NCBI GenBank assembly: GCA_944388865.1
Contig: CALXKM010000028.1
Span: 1-64,000 of the forward strand
Length of the DNA stretch: 64,000 bases
Reading direction: 5' to 3'
Origin: an uncultured Duodenibacillus sp.
Lineage (GTDB): Bacteria > Pseudomonadota > Gammaproteobacteria > Burkholderiales > Burkholderiaceae_F
Shown: positions 9,209 through 18,831 of the stretch, one piece after another
How the letters are laid out: each line of letters opens with the position of its first letter
Numbering within the stretch: position 1 is the stretch's first letter
Translations under genes and position numbers: made by a program
The notes under the pieces: model-generated
Databases searched by the model: none
What the model was told of the DNA's origin: nothing
The model's input: the letters and a program-made list of their open reading frames with translations, nothing else

Positions 9209-10330
9209 ATGAGAAAAATGTGTTTTTCAAACCTATGGATGCTGCGGCAGATCGAAGCGAATGCGCGCCCAAAGACGGCAGCCGAATGCGCTCACGCTGG
9301 TCTACTTCGAGGGGTGCTCGCTTGCGTCGGGTGCTTCTTTGCGCTTGCTGCGGCAGATGTGCGTGCAAACGACAGTTTTTGGACGCAGGACGTCTGGAGC
9401 GACCCAGAGCGACCGTTTCTTTTTTATGGGAATGCGACGGAGCAGCCGCAAGAAGCAAAGCGCCAACGCGATCAAACACTCGAACCTAAAGAAAAGAACG
9501 ATTCTGCGGCTGCCTTGGATGGAAAAACTCAAGGGCTTGAAGCCATTGAAACGCTCGAAGGGCTTCAGGCGGAAGTCAAAAAAAGGCTTGATCGGGCGGT
9601 GATGCAGCCCACAGCCCAGAACATGACGGCTTATCTTGAAGCCAATGCGTTTTTGATTGAAAAGGCAGGCCGCTTTGCCGAGAGCTGGAGAAGCGCCCTG
9701 CTGCAGGCCCCGCACTTTGACTGGACGGCGCAGCACCCGACGGTGAATTTTGCCTCCACCGAACTTTCGCGCCTGGCGGCAAGAAAGATTGAGGAGCAAG
9801 CTCGCGCCTTGAAAGACGACTGGGGCTTTATTTTCTTTGGCGATGACTCAGACCTCACGCGCATGATGCTCCCATTGGTAGAGAGCTTTTCTGAGCGCCA
9901 TGGCTTTAATACGGTCTACGTCTCCATGATCGACGACAACCCTTTGATGCCGCAAGCCCGACGCGATCACGGGCAGGCTTCGGTCATGGCTGGAGGCATC
10001 AGGCTTTTTCCTGCGCTCGTGCTTGTGCGGCGCGGCGACCAAGATCCCAGACAGGCGCGTTTGGTTGCCACGGGCGTGGTCGACCTTGCAGAGCTCGCGC
10101 GCCGCGTGGTGCGGCTTGCCGCGAGCGAAGACTCCCCTGACGGGCAAGAGCCCATGAAAAGCGCAGAAGGCTTTGCGCAAGGCAAAAGCGCTTTGCTGGT
10201 GCATTCCGAGGCAACGCCCGAGGGGTTCGAAGAGAAGGCCTTTGGGCTTTACGGGGCAGGCGTAAATGCATCAGATGCTGCAAAAAAGCCAGGAGTCCTG
10301 AGCAAAGAAACGATGAACGCGCGCTTTTAG
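9209..10330 (+). CDS. traF: F-type conjugal pilus assembly protein TraF
   Basis: 373 residues. A hydrophobic export signal (about 33-53) precedes the mature start near ANDSFW. A helical middle region is followed by a thioredoxin-like C-terminal domain (about 205-320) containing WGFIFFGDDSDLTRMMLPLV and, later, FPALVLVRRGD, the cis-proline strand of the fold. There is no CxxC active site, as in F TraF, so it is probably structural or chaperone-like rather than a redox enzyme. It lies between traN and traH, the normal F-type order. Confidence 0.88.
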   Translation: MRKMCFSNLWMLRQIEANARPKTAAECAHAGLLRGVLACVGCFFALAAADVRANDSFWTQDVWSDPERPFLFYGNATEQPQEAKRQRDQTLEPKEKNDSAAALDGKTQGLEAIETLEGLQAEVKKRLDRAVMQPTAQNMTAYLEANAFLIEKAGRFAESWRSALLQAPHFDWTAQHPTVNFASTELSRLAARKIEEQARALKDDWGFIFFGDDSDLTRMMLPLVESFSERHGFNTVYVSMIDDNPLMPQARRDHGQASVMAGGIRLFPALVLVRRGDQDPRQARLVATGVVDLAELARRVVRLAASEDSPDGQEPMKSAEGFAQGKSALLVHSEATPEGFEEKAFGLYGAGVNASDAAKKPGVLSKETMNARF

Positions 10331-10385
10331 GAGGCGTGCGCAAAAAGAGCCGACACCGAACTTGAAACACCGATAGAGATCAGAA

Positions 10386-11864
10386 ATGCATCACAGTAAA
10401 AAATTTGCCGAAAGTGAAAATGCAAAGAAAAAGCGATCCTTTTGTCTAAAGAACCTTGCCGCAGCCGCGTCGATGGCGCTTGCGGCTGCAGCAGCGCAGG
10501 CTGGCTTTGTCGACGAATTTTTTGAAGAAAATGCGCAGATGACAAACGTTACGCAGGCGGGCATTGTTGAGGCTGGAGCCTTAAACGTCGTCTCGGGCGG
10601 AGGCTTTGTGTACCGCACGCCCAGACGCGAGTTTGTGCCTTTTTCAATTACGCCTCCGTCGTTGAAGGCTGGGTGCGGAGGCATTGACGTTTTTCTCGGC
10701 GCCTTTGCCATCCCGAGCCGCGATGAGTTCGTCTCCTTTTTAAAAAGCGTTGGCACCGCATTGCCCGGGCTTGCCTTTCAGCTTGCGCTGCAGACGATGG
10801 CGCCCGACTTAAACGAAATGGTCGGCCGCTACGCTGATTTAATCCGCAGCTACACCAATCGCTACACCGATTCATGCACGGCCGCCCAAGCTCTTTTTGA
10901 GGATACGGGCGCGGCAAGCCATCTGCAGGGCGTGCTTTTAAAGGCCAAAAATAGCCTTAGAAGCACGGGCGAAGTGTCTGATCAATCCGAAGCCGACCGC
11001 AAGGTTCGCGACGATGGGGAGGCGGCTATTGAAAGCGCCCCTGTGCGAAAGGATTCGGGCGGCAACATCATCGATGCGCCTGAAATCAATCTCACCTGGG
11101 CGCTCATCAACTCCGGAAAGTTGGGCAAAACCTCTGGCGACGCACAGCTTCTGCGAGAAGTCATGATGACGCTTGTGGGCACGACCGTCTTCAAAAAATC
11201 CGGAAGCGGCGAAGACGCCGTTATTGAATCCTCTCACTACGCCGGAGCCGACCTTTTGCCGATTCTTTTTGGCGAAGTCAGAGACGGCGCCGGATTTGAA
11301 AGGCTCAAGTGCGATGAGGCCAAAAAGTGCCTGACGATTACGCGCGAAAAGACTTCCGACATGAGCTTGGTCGACAAGATTCAGGAGGCCGCAGACCACT
11401 ATCGCGATGCTCTGGATAAGCGCGACGCCTCTCTTGTGACCGACGATGAATTGATGCTTCTTGGGGGAGCTACGGGCGTTCCGCTTCTGCGCATACTCAA
11501 TCTTGCGGCGCTGTCGCGCTATCAGGGCATTGCGCATGATCTCACGCGCGTGTATGTGGAGGCTGCGGCCTACGAGATGCTCGCTTCGGCCGTGAGATCT
11601 CTCGCGCTTGACATTCGCTCTGCTTTGGGCTCAAGCGCAGCCTCAACCACGTCTTCAGAACATGCGCGCCACGTTGAAAAGCTGCACTCAAGAATTGCCG
11701 AAATCGAAGCAAGCCTCAATGCGCGCGAAGGCAAAGTCATGCAGGCCATGATGCGCGCCTCAAGCCTTGTGGTGCAGTTGGAGCACATCGAGCGCAGCAT
11801 CGCGGGCAACCAAAGCGCAGCGCTTTTGCAGGTGCTGCCGGCTTCGGCTGCCTCTGGACAATAG
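10386..11864 (+). CDS. traH: F-type conjugal pilus assembly protein TraH
   Basis: 492 residues, close to F TraH in length. An Ala-rich signal peptide (about 22-40) precedes the family start GFVDEFFEE. The family hallmarks are visible: a GGGFVYRTPRR stretch (about 71-81), the CGGIDVFLGAF motif (about 98-108), and a helix with QTMAPDLNEMV (about 137-147). A C-terminal coiled coil (about 415-465) follows. TraH is a periplasmic or outer-membrane-associated pilus assembly factor acting with TraF. Note a gap of 55 bases after traF and 163 bases before traG. Confidence 0.92.
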   Translation: MHHSKKFAESENAKKKRSFCLKNLAAAASMALAAAAAQAGFVDEFFEENAQMTNVTQAGIVEAGALNVVSGGGFVYRTPRREFVPFSITPPSLKAGCGGIDVFLGAFAIPSRDEFVSFLKSVGTALPGLAFQLALQTMAPDLNEMVGRYADLIRSYTNRYTDSCTAAQALFEDTGAASHLQGVLLKAKNSLRSTGEVSDQSEADRKVRDDGEAAIESAPVRKDSGGNIIDAPEINLTWALINSGKLGKTSGDAQLLREVMMTLVGTTVFKKSGSGEDAVIESSHYAGADLLPILFGEVRDGAGFERLKCDEAKKCLTITREKTSDMSLVDKIQEAADHYRDALDKRDASLVTDDELMLLGGATGVPLLRILNLAALSRYQGIAHDLTRVYVEAAAYEMLASAVRSLALDIRSALGSSAASTTSSEHARHVEKLHSRIAEIEASLNAREGKVMQAMMRASSLVVQLEHIERSIAGNQSAALLQVLPASAASGQ

Positions 11865-12027
11865 ACGCAAAAGGCAAGGCAAGTCGTTTGAATCGGCTTG
11901 CCTGAAGCTTCGGACGACATAGGACAACATGAGCGCAGAAAAGAGGATGAAAGGGGATCCTTCTGGTGGAAGGCTCGCTTGCCTGCAGCTCTAAAAAGAA
12001 CAAAAACAAAGAAGAATTTTCATCAGC

Positions 12028-15000
12028 ATGGACGCATTTCTTTTTTATGCATACTGGAACGGCGCGCAGATTCGCGATCTTTTCGAGGGCCTGGCTTCGA
12101 TCACGGCAAGCAGCGCCTTTGGTCAATTTGCGGCACTGATTTTTCTTTTGGGCATGATCATCGTCATCGCTATGGGCGCCGTCAAAAGCGAAGGCAGACC
12201 CGCCATTGCCTACTTTGCCTGCGCCGTGCTTTTCTGGGGAGTGGCGGTGGTGCCAAAGACAACCGTTTCGATCCAAGACATTCGAAGCGAAACCGTCTAC
12301 ACCGTTGACAACGTGCCTCTTGGCATCGGGGTCTTTGGGTCGATTGCCAATCGCGCAGGATATTGGCTCTCGAGGCTATATGAAGACGCCTTTGCGCCCG
12401 TTGATGTCGCGCGCTTTTCCAGGTTCGGCGCTGTCTATCCCGAACGCATTCTTGAAGTGCTGCAAAGCGTGGGGCCGGTGACGGTCGAGGGAATGTCGAC
12501 CATCAAGGCCGTCGTGACGGGCTGCATCGTGCCCGAGCTTTTGACCGATCAGACAAAGGCTGCGCGCCTTATCAAATCAACCGACATCTGGAAGGACGTT
12601 TCGGCCGCAGGGTGGGTCAATCCCGCGCGGCTCACCGCTCTTCCGACAGGCGAAGTCAAGAAGTGCCCGGATGCAATGAAATACGCCGACGACATCATGC
12701 GCGACGTTGAGCTTCCGGCCCTGAAAATGAAGCTTGGCGCAAAGCTCGCTCCCGACCATGCCTCTCCCGAAGCCGTGATCACCTCAGCTTTGCCGCAGGC
12801 CGAAGGACTGTTGCTCAACCTCTCGCGCACGATGGATGCGTCGCTTAAGCACTCGCTCATGCTTTCGGCAATCCCTGAGGCTGCAGCGGGCGCTGCCGCA
12901 GGCAAAGACGATCCGCTTTCAGCCGCCGTGGGGTTGGCGAAGGCGCAAGGCAATCTTGCAAGCGAAATCAACTACCGCACGATGGCAAAGATTGCGCAGG
13001 ATGCTTTGCCCAAAATTCGCAATGCGCTTGAATTCATCGTGATCGGCGCTTTTCCCGTCATCGTGCTCATGGCGCTTGTCTCGGGCTCGGCTATGGGCTC
13101 GATCGTGCGCTCCTACGTCACGCTTTTGGTGACGATTCAGGTGTGGCCAGCGCTTTCTTCCATCGTGAACTACCTCATGATCACCTATGACGCGCACCCC
13201 TTTGGCGTCATTGCTTCGCAATTCGGAGGCAATTCGCTTCAGGCCGCGGCCTTGATCAGGGAAACCGGCGCAACCAGCCAAGCGATGGCAGGAGCCTTGA
13301 TGTGCGCCGTGCCAGTGATTGCTTATGCGTTGGTGCGAGCGGGCGACGTGGCCGTGGGGCAGCTCGTGGGCGGCTTGACTGCTCCGGCGCAAAGCGCAGC
13401 TTCCTCTCAAGGATCGTCCTTGGCAGCTGGAAACGTCTCTCAGGGCAACGTGCAGCTCTCCAACGTGCAGAGCAACAACACGTCTGCCAACAAGTTTGAT
13501 CGATCCATTGTGGCTTCGCACCCCGGCACGCTCGTGAGTACGTCGGCCTTTGGATCGGTGACGAGGTCTGATGAAGGGCAGGTGACGGGCATGACGAGAA
13601 CGCCCGTTAATTTCGGTGTGTCGTCAACGACGACGCAGAGCTTTACCAGAGGACACGCGTCGAGCAATGTTTCGCAGATGACGAGTTCTTGGGCGGATGC
13701 GGCGAGGTTTAGCTTTACCCAGTCGGCAACGAGTTCTGATTCGGTTCAGAGAGGGTTTGCGCATGCGTTGAGGGATGCGATCAATAAGGAAATAGGGACG
13801 ATGGATGCGTATTCACGGTCAGAGCGAACTGGGTCGAGTTTGGTGGTTGATCGTGGGGTGGAGTTGGCGAGTGAAAATATCGTCAGCGAAGGTGTTGACA
13901 TTGGTACTGGAGGTGGAATGTTCGGTCAATCAGCAACACAATTGGTTGATTCAAGGTTAATGAAATCCACAAATAATGCTATGTCAAAGGTCTTAAAAAG
14001 TCCGTCAGAAAAAAATACAAGCCTACCTTCCCCACTTAGAAGTATTGGGCAAATTCGTGTTGAAAATATAGATCTGACAAAAACTGGAGATGATGATAAT
14101 GGGAGTGCAAGTTTATTAGCCATAAATAACGACTTTCTTGATGTCGAAAGATTCGGTCGAATTGGACTGAGAGCGGAGTTTTCTTTAAACGATGCACAGC
14201 AACTTGTTGATAGGGCCATTACAAGAAATGGATCTAGCTCGTCAAAACAGCAATCAGAAGCATTTGAGATAGTAAAAAATGCTGTTGATCGTGTTGCAAA
14301 AAATCATAGTGATGAAAGTATTCGTTCTGTCGCTAGAAATTTTTCAGAGAGCTTGGGGTCATCTCGACAGGCAGTTATAGATAATGCACGGATTGTTTCT
14401 GATTCAATTTCTGCCTCTAGTTCTGTTATTCAAAATATGGGTAGTGAATTTACTACTTCAATTGATGATTCTGTTGATGCCATGAACATGGCTATTGCAC
14501 AACATTTGAGTCCAGAGAGAGCCTTGAAAGCAATGTACTCAAGTGATGTATTGTCAGATAATGCAGCTAAATATTATGAGAAAAAACGTTTTGGGTTTGG
14601 TCCTGCTGATGATTTTGGACCAGGGACTATTGTGTCCGCGCGTAAGATGAATGTAGATTTTTCCGAAAAATCAAAAACCTCACTAGAAAGCTCAATTGAT
14701 GGATTTTCATCTCGAATTCCTCAGGATGTGTCAAGTTCTAGGATGGAGGATGTCGAGTTTCAATCTGATTTCGTAAAAGATGCTTATGCAGGAAGCCTCG
14801 ATGAAATTAGCAAGGAGTACAGATCTGAAAGCTCTGATCTGACTTTGCATAGAGGCATATTACTTGTTTCCCAGGCAATATATCGGGATGAGGCGGAGAA
14901 TAAAAATTTTGCGTTGAGAAATGCTTTTTTTGGAGCTTATGGATATGAATCAGGAGAGCAAATACAGGAGAAGTTGTTAGTGATTTCTTCTGGAAATGAA

Positions 15001-15099
15001 GAGGCACGAAGAGTGCTTGAAGAAATAGGCGAAAGGAAGTCCCACGGATTGACAGAAAACGATTTGGAAAGAGTTTTAAAAACGATAAAAAATGATTAA
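12028..15099 (+). CDS. traG: Mating-pair stabilisation / entry-exclusion protein TraG, with recombinant-looking C-terminus
   Basis: 1023 residues. The N-terminus (MDAFLFYAYWNGAQIRDLF) and multiple membrane segments (about 30-80, 325-370, 420-450) are typical of F TraG, an inner-membrane protein with a large periplasmic C-terminal domain. It is needed for pilus assembly, mating-pair stabilisation and recognition of the exclusion protein TraS in a recipient. From about 13,870-13,920 (residue about 615-630) the DNA turns strikingly AT-rich, with codons such as ATA, AGA and TTA that are rare in the first 1.8 kb, while the frame stays open. The C-terminus is Ser/Asn/Asp-rich and helical. The simplest reading is replacement of the C-terminal specificity region by recombination. 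Confidence 0.9.
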   Translation: MDAFLFYAYWNGAQIRDLFEGLASITASSAFGQFAALIFLLGMIIVIAMGAVKSEGRPAIAYFACAVLFWGVAVVPKTTVSIQDIRSETVYTVDNVPLGIGVFGSIANRAGYWLSRLYEDAFAPVDVARFSRFGAVYPERILEVLQSVGPVTVEGMSTIKAVVTGCIVPELLTDQTKAARLIKSTDIWKDVSAAGWVNPARLTALPTGEVKKCPDAMKYADDIMRDVELPALKMKLGAKLAPDHASPEAVITSALPQAEGLLLNLSRTMDASLKHSLMLSAIPEAAAGAAAGKDDPLSAAVGLAKAQGNLASEINYRTMAKIAQDALPKIRNALEFIVIGAFPVIVLMALVSGSAMGSIVRSYVTLLVTIQVWPALSSIVNYLMITYDAHPFGVIASQFGGNSLQAAALIRETGATSQAMAGALMCAVPVIAYALVRAGDVAVGQLVGGLTAPAQSAASSQGSSLAAGNVSQGNVQLSNVQSNNTSANKFDRSIVASHPGTLVSTSAFGSVTRSDEGQVTGMTRTPVNFGVSSTTTQSFTRGHASSNVSQMTSSWADAARFSFTQSATSSDSVQRGFAHALRDAINKEIGTMDAYSRSERTGSSLVVDRGVELASENIVSEGVDIGTGGGMFGQSATQLVDSRLMKSTNNAMSKVLKSPSEKNTSLPSPLRSIGQIRVENIDLTKTGDDDNGSASLLAINNDFLDVERFGRIGLRAEFSLNDAQQLVDRAITRNGSSSSKQQSEAFEIVKNAVDRVAKNHSDESIRSVARNFSESLGSSRQAVIDNARIVSDSISASSSVIQNMGSEFTTSIDDSVDAMNMAIAQHLSPERALKAMYSSDVLSDNAAKYYEKKRFGFGPADDFGPGTIVSARKMNVDFSEKSKTSLESSIDGFSSRIPQDVSSSRMEDVEFQSDFVKDAYAGSLDEISKEYRSESSDLTLHRGILLVSQAIYRDEAENKNFALRNAFFGAYGYESGEQIQEKLLVISSGNEEARRVLEEIGERKSHGLTENDLERVLKTIKND

Positions 15100-15473
15100 T
15101 GAAACGATTCGAGCAAGAGTTTTTCAAATGCATGGAATAGCGAAAATCATAATTTCCCCGGCCAAAAACCATATTTTCTGAAAAGTCTTTTTCTTTTTTT
15201 TCGTAAGTTGAAAGACATTGCTTTAGGGTCTTGAGGATAATGTCTTTTTATGTTGAAAAAGAAAATGTTGAAAACAACAGTGAATAAATGTTTTAAAAAA
15301 TTAAGATTTATCATGGCGGCGGGCAGTAAGCGTTTTGTTCGATCGTAAACTAAAGATTCTAAATCGTCAAGAACAAGATCAAAGATTTATATATTTTGGC
15401 ATGATTGATCTTGTTGTAGTTGATTCTGATGACTTTCTGGTTAATTGCTGTAATATCAAGCATAAACAAACTG
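15100..15473 (+). other. AT-rich intergenic stretch after traG
   Basis: 374 AT-rich bases between traG and the GIY-YIG gene. I see no supportable gene. A T8 run near 15,190-15,200 has no clear stem before it. Composition matches the traG C-terminus, so this is probably part of the same imported segment. Confidence 0.5.
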
Positions 15474-15908
15474 ATGGCTAAAAAACCTCTTAAAAGTACT
15501 TTGCTGGTGCAATTTGAACAATTTATCGATGAGTTGCTATGTCAGATCTACATCATCGGCGGCGATATCGAACTGATGCGTGCTGCGATGCCAAGAATCA
15601 CAAGCGGGGTGTATCTTCAGCTCCGCAATGATGGAAGGGTCTATATTGGTGAAGCTGTCGACATCGTGCACCGTCAAACAGAGCATCTGGCTGAAGGCGT
15701 AAAGATTTGGGCTTTTGCTGTCACGATTTTTCCGCGAATCAGCGAAAAGGCACGAAAGGCTTATGAGACTGAAGTGATGGAGAAGGCGATGATTCGCGGT
15801 TTTGAACTTGCCAACAAGTCTAAAGTTCAGATGATTAGAAAGCGCCTCATGCAAACAAATAGCCGCTCGGAGCAATCACTTGACTGTGAAGATGTTTCCG
15901 TCGATTGA
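15474..15908 (+). CDS. Small GIY-YIG-type nuclease
   Basis: 144 residues from the ATG at 15474; an upstream in-frame ATG at 15420 would add 18 hydrophobic residues that look untranslated. The GIY-YIG core is recognisable: GVY at 45-47, YIG at 57-59, a following helix with R67, and an acidic helix with E100/E103 that could supply the catalytic glutamate. Members cut DNA in mobile introns, repair and restriction. This one is short, with only an N-terminal helical addition (1-40), so its target cannot be inferred. It lies in an accessory patch beside the transfer operon. Confidence 0.65.
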   Translation: MAKKPLKSTLLVQFEQFIDELLCQIYIIGGDIELMRAAMPRITSGVYLQLRNDGRVYIGEAVDIVHRQTEHLAEGVKIWAFAVTIFPRISEKARKAYETEVMEKAMIRGFELANKSKVQMIRKRLMQTNSRSEQSLDCEDVSVD

Positions 15909-15940
15909 TCAGAGCAACTCTTTCCGCGACTGGCATTTGC

Positions 15941-16150
15941 TTATTCTGACTGCTTCAACAAAGGCTCAGTGAGCGTGTGAACATTTGCAATCGCTTGAGC
16001 GGCGACAACCATCCCTGGCTGTTGCTGCATTCGGCCTTCTTGCATCGGCAAGCTGGTGAGTTTGGTCTCTGCAGCAGCCTGGGAAGAAGTCTGGCAAGAA
16101 GAGAGACTCGGCGGCTTGGGCCTAAAATGGAGAGGGTGCGCTGATATGGT
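15941..16150 (-). pseudogene. Possible decayed small lipoprotein gene
   Basis: A minus-strand frame ending at TAA 15941-15943 encodes a protein-like C-terminus with Gln- and Ala-rich composition (LTSLPMQEGRMQQQPG, then VHTLTEPLLKQSE). A lipobox-like LSSC has its Cys codon at 16094-16096. The preceding residues are not hydrophobic enough for a signal peptide and no start codon is evident, so the front seems lost. It may be a chance open frame. Confidence 0.25.
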
Positions 16151-16222
16151 ACTACATTGTTGTTTGTCTTGATTTTTGATTTGAATTTTGAAGCATGCGC
16201 CATTTGTTCTGAAGGATATATC

Positions 16223-16253
16223 TTCAAGAATAGGTGATTTGTGCAGATATAAT
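16223..16253 (+). promoter_or_regulatory. Likely promoter of the lipoprotein gene
   Basis: A consensus TATAAT lies at 16248-16253, 33 bases before the ATG at 16286. The -35 is weak (TTCAAG at 16223, spacer 19). A GGGAG ribosome site lies about 7 bases before the start. Confidence 0.4.
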
Positions 16254-16285
16254 CCTGACGAGATATTCTGTTTTGGGAGCCAAAT

Positions 16286-16918
16286 ATGAAAAAGTTGGTT
16301 GGAGCGCTCTTGTCCGCAGCAGTTGTGCTGACTGGCTGCTCATCTATGAGATATGGAGAAGTGGTTGAAAAACCTGTCCCGCCTCAAGAAGGAAATGCAA
16401 CTGTCACTTTTTACAGAGATGATTTCAATCTTCCGGACAAAGTTTCAACAAGCGTTCCTGTTTTATTGGAAAAAGCAAATTTTGAGTATGAGCCGGTTGG
16501 TTTCTTAAATGCCGGATATAAAATCAGAAAAGAGCTTCCGCCCGGCAAGTACAGCTTCTTCATTGGGTCAAAGCAGCCGTCTCGCTTAAATGCCGAACTG
16601 GCGTCTAATAAACATTATTACGTTCGATTAGAAGCTCCTGTCTCAAAGAACGCGTTTTTTGCCGAAAGCTTTCTTACAAATCCTCGTTTCGAGATGCTCC
16701 CTATGACGAGGGACGATCTGCAAAAGGACATTGTTCAAAGAATTAGGAGCTGCACCTTGATAAAAATGAGCAGTGCGGCTCAAGAATGGTTCGACAGCCA
16801 ACAGGACTTGAAGACTAAGCTTATGAACAGCTACCGCGTCTATAGCCAAGGCGGAGCGTTTGGGCTAAAGACAATCCCAAAGCTTGAAGCAGAAGACGGC
16901 ATAGACAAGCTTCTCTAG
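16286..16918 (+). CDS. Lipoprotein, DUF2846-like
   Basis: 210 residues. The N-terminus MKKLVGALLSAAVVLTGC is a type II signal peptide with the lipid-modified Cys at 18. The next domain (about 38-115), with ATVTFYRD, a KIRKELPPGKYSFFIG strand pair and HYYVRLEA, resembles the beta-sandwich DUF2846 family of bacterial lipoproteins. The C-terminal third is helical. Function is unknown. Because it follows traG it could be suspected as an entry-exclusion lipoprotein, but it is separated by 1.2 kb with its own promoter and I see no specific evidence for that. Confidence 0.7.
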   Translation: MKKLVGALLSAAVVLTGCSSMRYGEVVEKPVPPQEGNATVTFYRDDFNLPDKVSTSVPVLLEKANFEYEPVGFLNAGYKIRKELPPGKYSFFIGSKQPSRLNAELASNKHYYVRLEAPVSKNAFFAESFLTNPRFEMLPMTRDDLQKDIVQRIRSCTLIKMSSAAQEWFDSQQDLKTKLMNSYRVYSQGGAFGLKTIPKLEAEDGIDKLL

Positions 16919-17057
16919 TCATCCTGAAAACCACAAAGCCGATAGTTTGAAGTACTTGGTCAAAGTGCTCCAACTGCAACTTTTGTTTTTCGTTAATCCG
17001 TTTTCAAAATTAGGCAGGCAAGGAAAGCGACGATTCTTAAAACACGGATAATTTTTT

Positions 17058-18254
17058 ATGACCTCGATTTCAACATGGACGCGTTCTTCTTCTCGCGCAT
17101 ATATGCCGTATCCTGATCATGCAGTTGCGCACGCTCCCACTGGACCGTTGGCCGGTCTTTCCTTCACGGTCAAGGATATGTTTGACGTGGAAGGCTATCC
17201 CACAAGTGCTGGCAGTCCGACGATGCTTGCCGTCTCTGGCATCAAAAGCACAAATGCTGCAGCTGTGCAGCTGCTTCTTGATGCAGGTGCGCGCTTTGAC
17301 GGGAAGGTCGTCACCGACGAGCTCGCTTATTCTGTAATTGGTGAAAATTCGCATTTCGGCACGCCTGTCAATGGTGCTGCGCCCGATCGCTATGCCGGCG
17401 GCTCGTCAAGCGGATCTGCTTCTTCGGTTTCCTGCGGACTGTGCGACTTCTCTTTGGGCACCGACTCAGGTGGATCCGTACGAGGTCCTGCCGCTCAATG
17501 CGGGCTTTTCGGCTTGCGTCCGAGCTGGGGACGCGTGTCTCTAAAAGGATGCCGCGGCCTATGCCCGCCTTATGACACGGCAGGCATCATGACCGCAGAC
17601 GCGGAGGTTTTCCAAAAGGCAGCAAAAGTGCTTGTCGGGGCTGACCAAAAGCAGGTCAAGGACAAGCCCAGACTGCTCGTTGCCCTTGATGTTCTCAAGC
17701 TTTTCGGCTCCAAGTCGCTGGCTGCATTCGAGCCGTTTCTGCGCAAAGCGCAGGAAGTCTTTGGGCCGGCTCACTTCGTTAATGCCGCACCTGCAGAATT
17801 GTCACGCATTCTTGTTGCATATCAGGCGCTGCAGGCCCGAGAAGTATGGCGTACCTGGAGTTCGTTTATTCAGAACTACCAGCCGCAGTTCGGTCCCGGA
17901 GTTAAAGAACGGTTTGCCAAGGCGTTTTTGATGCGCGATGCCGTTCTTTCTGATGAAGAAGAGTTGAGCAGAAAAGCTGTCGCGCATCTTGAAGGACTTC
18001 TTTCCAACGGCGGAATTTTGATTTTGCCGACGCTTCCGGATGCCGCGCTGAAGCTGACGGCGACCGACGAAGAACAAAGCATCTGGCGCACGAAAATCAG
18101 CGCTTCATTTTGTCTTGGCGGTCTGGCCGGAGTCCCCTGGGCTACGCTGCCCATAGCGCAGCTCGATGGCGCGCCCTTTGGCATTTCACTAGTTTCCGAG
18201 CGCGGCGCTGACGTCTGGCTCCTTGAGCAGTGCCGAAAGCTCGTCGCTTTGTGA
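17058..18254 (+). CDS. Amidase-signature-family hydrolase
   Basis: 398 residues, hydrolysing a carboxylic amide to acid and ammonia. The amidase signature triad is visible: K39 in FTVKD, the cis-serine in the Gly/Ser-rich YAGGSSSGSAS (112-122, about S117), and nucleophile S140 in GTDSGGSVRGP. The protein is at the short end for the family, and the N-terminal PTGPLAGLSFTVKD resembles indole-acetamide-hydrolase-like amidases. The substrate cannot be told from sequence. It stands alone on the plus strand, with weak ribosome-site sequence. Confidence 0.88.
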   Translation: MTSISTWTRSSSRAYMPYPDHAVAHAPTGPLAGLSFTVKDMFDVEGYPTSAGSPTMLAVSGIKSTNAAAVQLLLDAGARFDGKVVTDELAYSVIGENSHFGTPVNGAAPDRYAGGSSSGSASSVSCGLCDFSLGTDSGGSVRGPAAQCGLFGLRPSWGRVSLKGCRGLCPPYDTAGIMTADAEVFQKAAKVLVGADQKQVKDKPRLLVALDVLKLFGSKSLAAFEPFLRKAQEVFGPAHFVNAAPAELSRILVAYQALQAREVWRTWSSFIQNYQPQFGPGVKERFAKAFLMRDAVLSDEEELSRKAVAHLEGLLSNGGILILPTLPDAALKLTATDEEQSIWRTKISASFCLGGLAGVPWATLPIAQLDGAPFGISLVSERGADVWLLEQCRKLVAL

Positions 18255-18408
18255 GGCCAAGCATTATCTTCTGCGTGCCGCAGGCTTTGGCTGGGCAGTC
18301 TTCAAAATCTCGATGCTGTCGAACGGATCGCTTTAAGTTTGCGTGCGACGAAGTATGACGCTGTTACACCCATAATGGGAAGAGCAGAAACATCAGGAGG
18401 AAAGCCAG

Positions 18409-18828
18409 ATGCCGCAACTGATTAATGACTTCACATCCTACTTTTTCAAGAAGCAGCGCGATCTCTACTTCATTGTCTTCACAGGGGTGAAAAAAGATCC
18501 TTTGACGGGATTCCCCTTGAGCGAGGATTATGAAAAAATTCCCGGCAGGGAAGAGCTTCTGCGCTGGTTTGCTGAGAATTTGCCGGACACCGAGGTTGGT
18601 CCAATCTACACCTTTACAAGCGACAGCGGCATCATTGCGGCGCCCTATGATGGATCACTCTACGTGGACTTTTCGCCTGAAAGCAACCAAACATTTTCAA
18701 CTCGTTGGGAAACCCCAGACGGGAAGTCAATTGATCCTCGGTGGCAGTGCTATTACTACCCGTTGGAGATGTACAAGGAACGCTATGGCGGGCGGATTCC
18801 GAATCCGCAAGAGTTCATGGATTTCTAG
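18409..18828 (+). CDS. Unknown 139-residue protein, first of a two-gene pair
   Basis: I do not recognise this small acidic protein, rich in Tyr, Phe and Trp. It has no signal peptide or membrane segment. An AGGAGGAAAG ribosome site (about 18,394-18,403) lies well placed before the ATG. The stop is followed after 3 bases by the next start, so the two are surely co-expressed. The arrangement, a small protein followed by a larger partner, resembles an immunity or antitoxin module, but that is only architecture. Confidence 0.7.
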   Translation: MPQLINDFTSYFFKKQRDLYFIVFTGVKKDPLTGFPLSEDYEKIPGREELLRWFAENLPDTEVGPIYTFTSDSGIIAAPYDGSLYVDFSPESNQTFSTRWETPDGKSIDPRWQCYYYPLEMYKERYGGRIPNPQEFMDF

Positions 18829-18831
18829 AAA

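Noticed and set aside
16286..16918. Lipoprotein as an entry-exclusion (Eex/TraT-like) protein
   Set aside because: Position near traG is suggestive, but it has its own promoter, is 1.2 kb away and resembles DUF2846.
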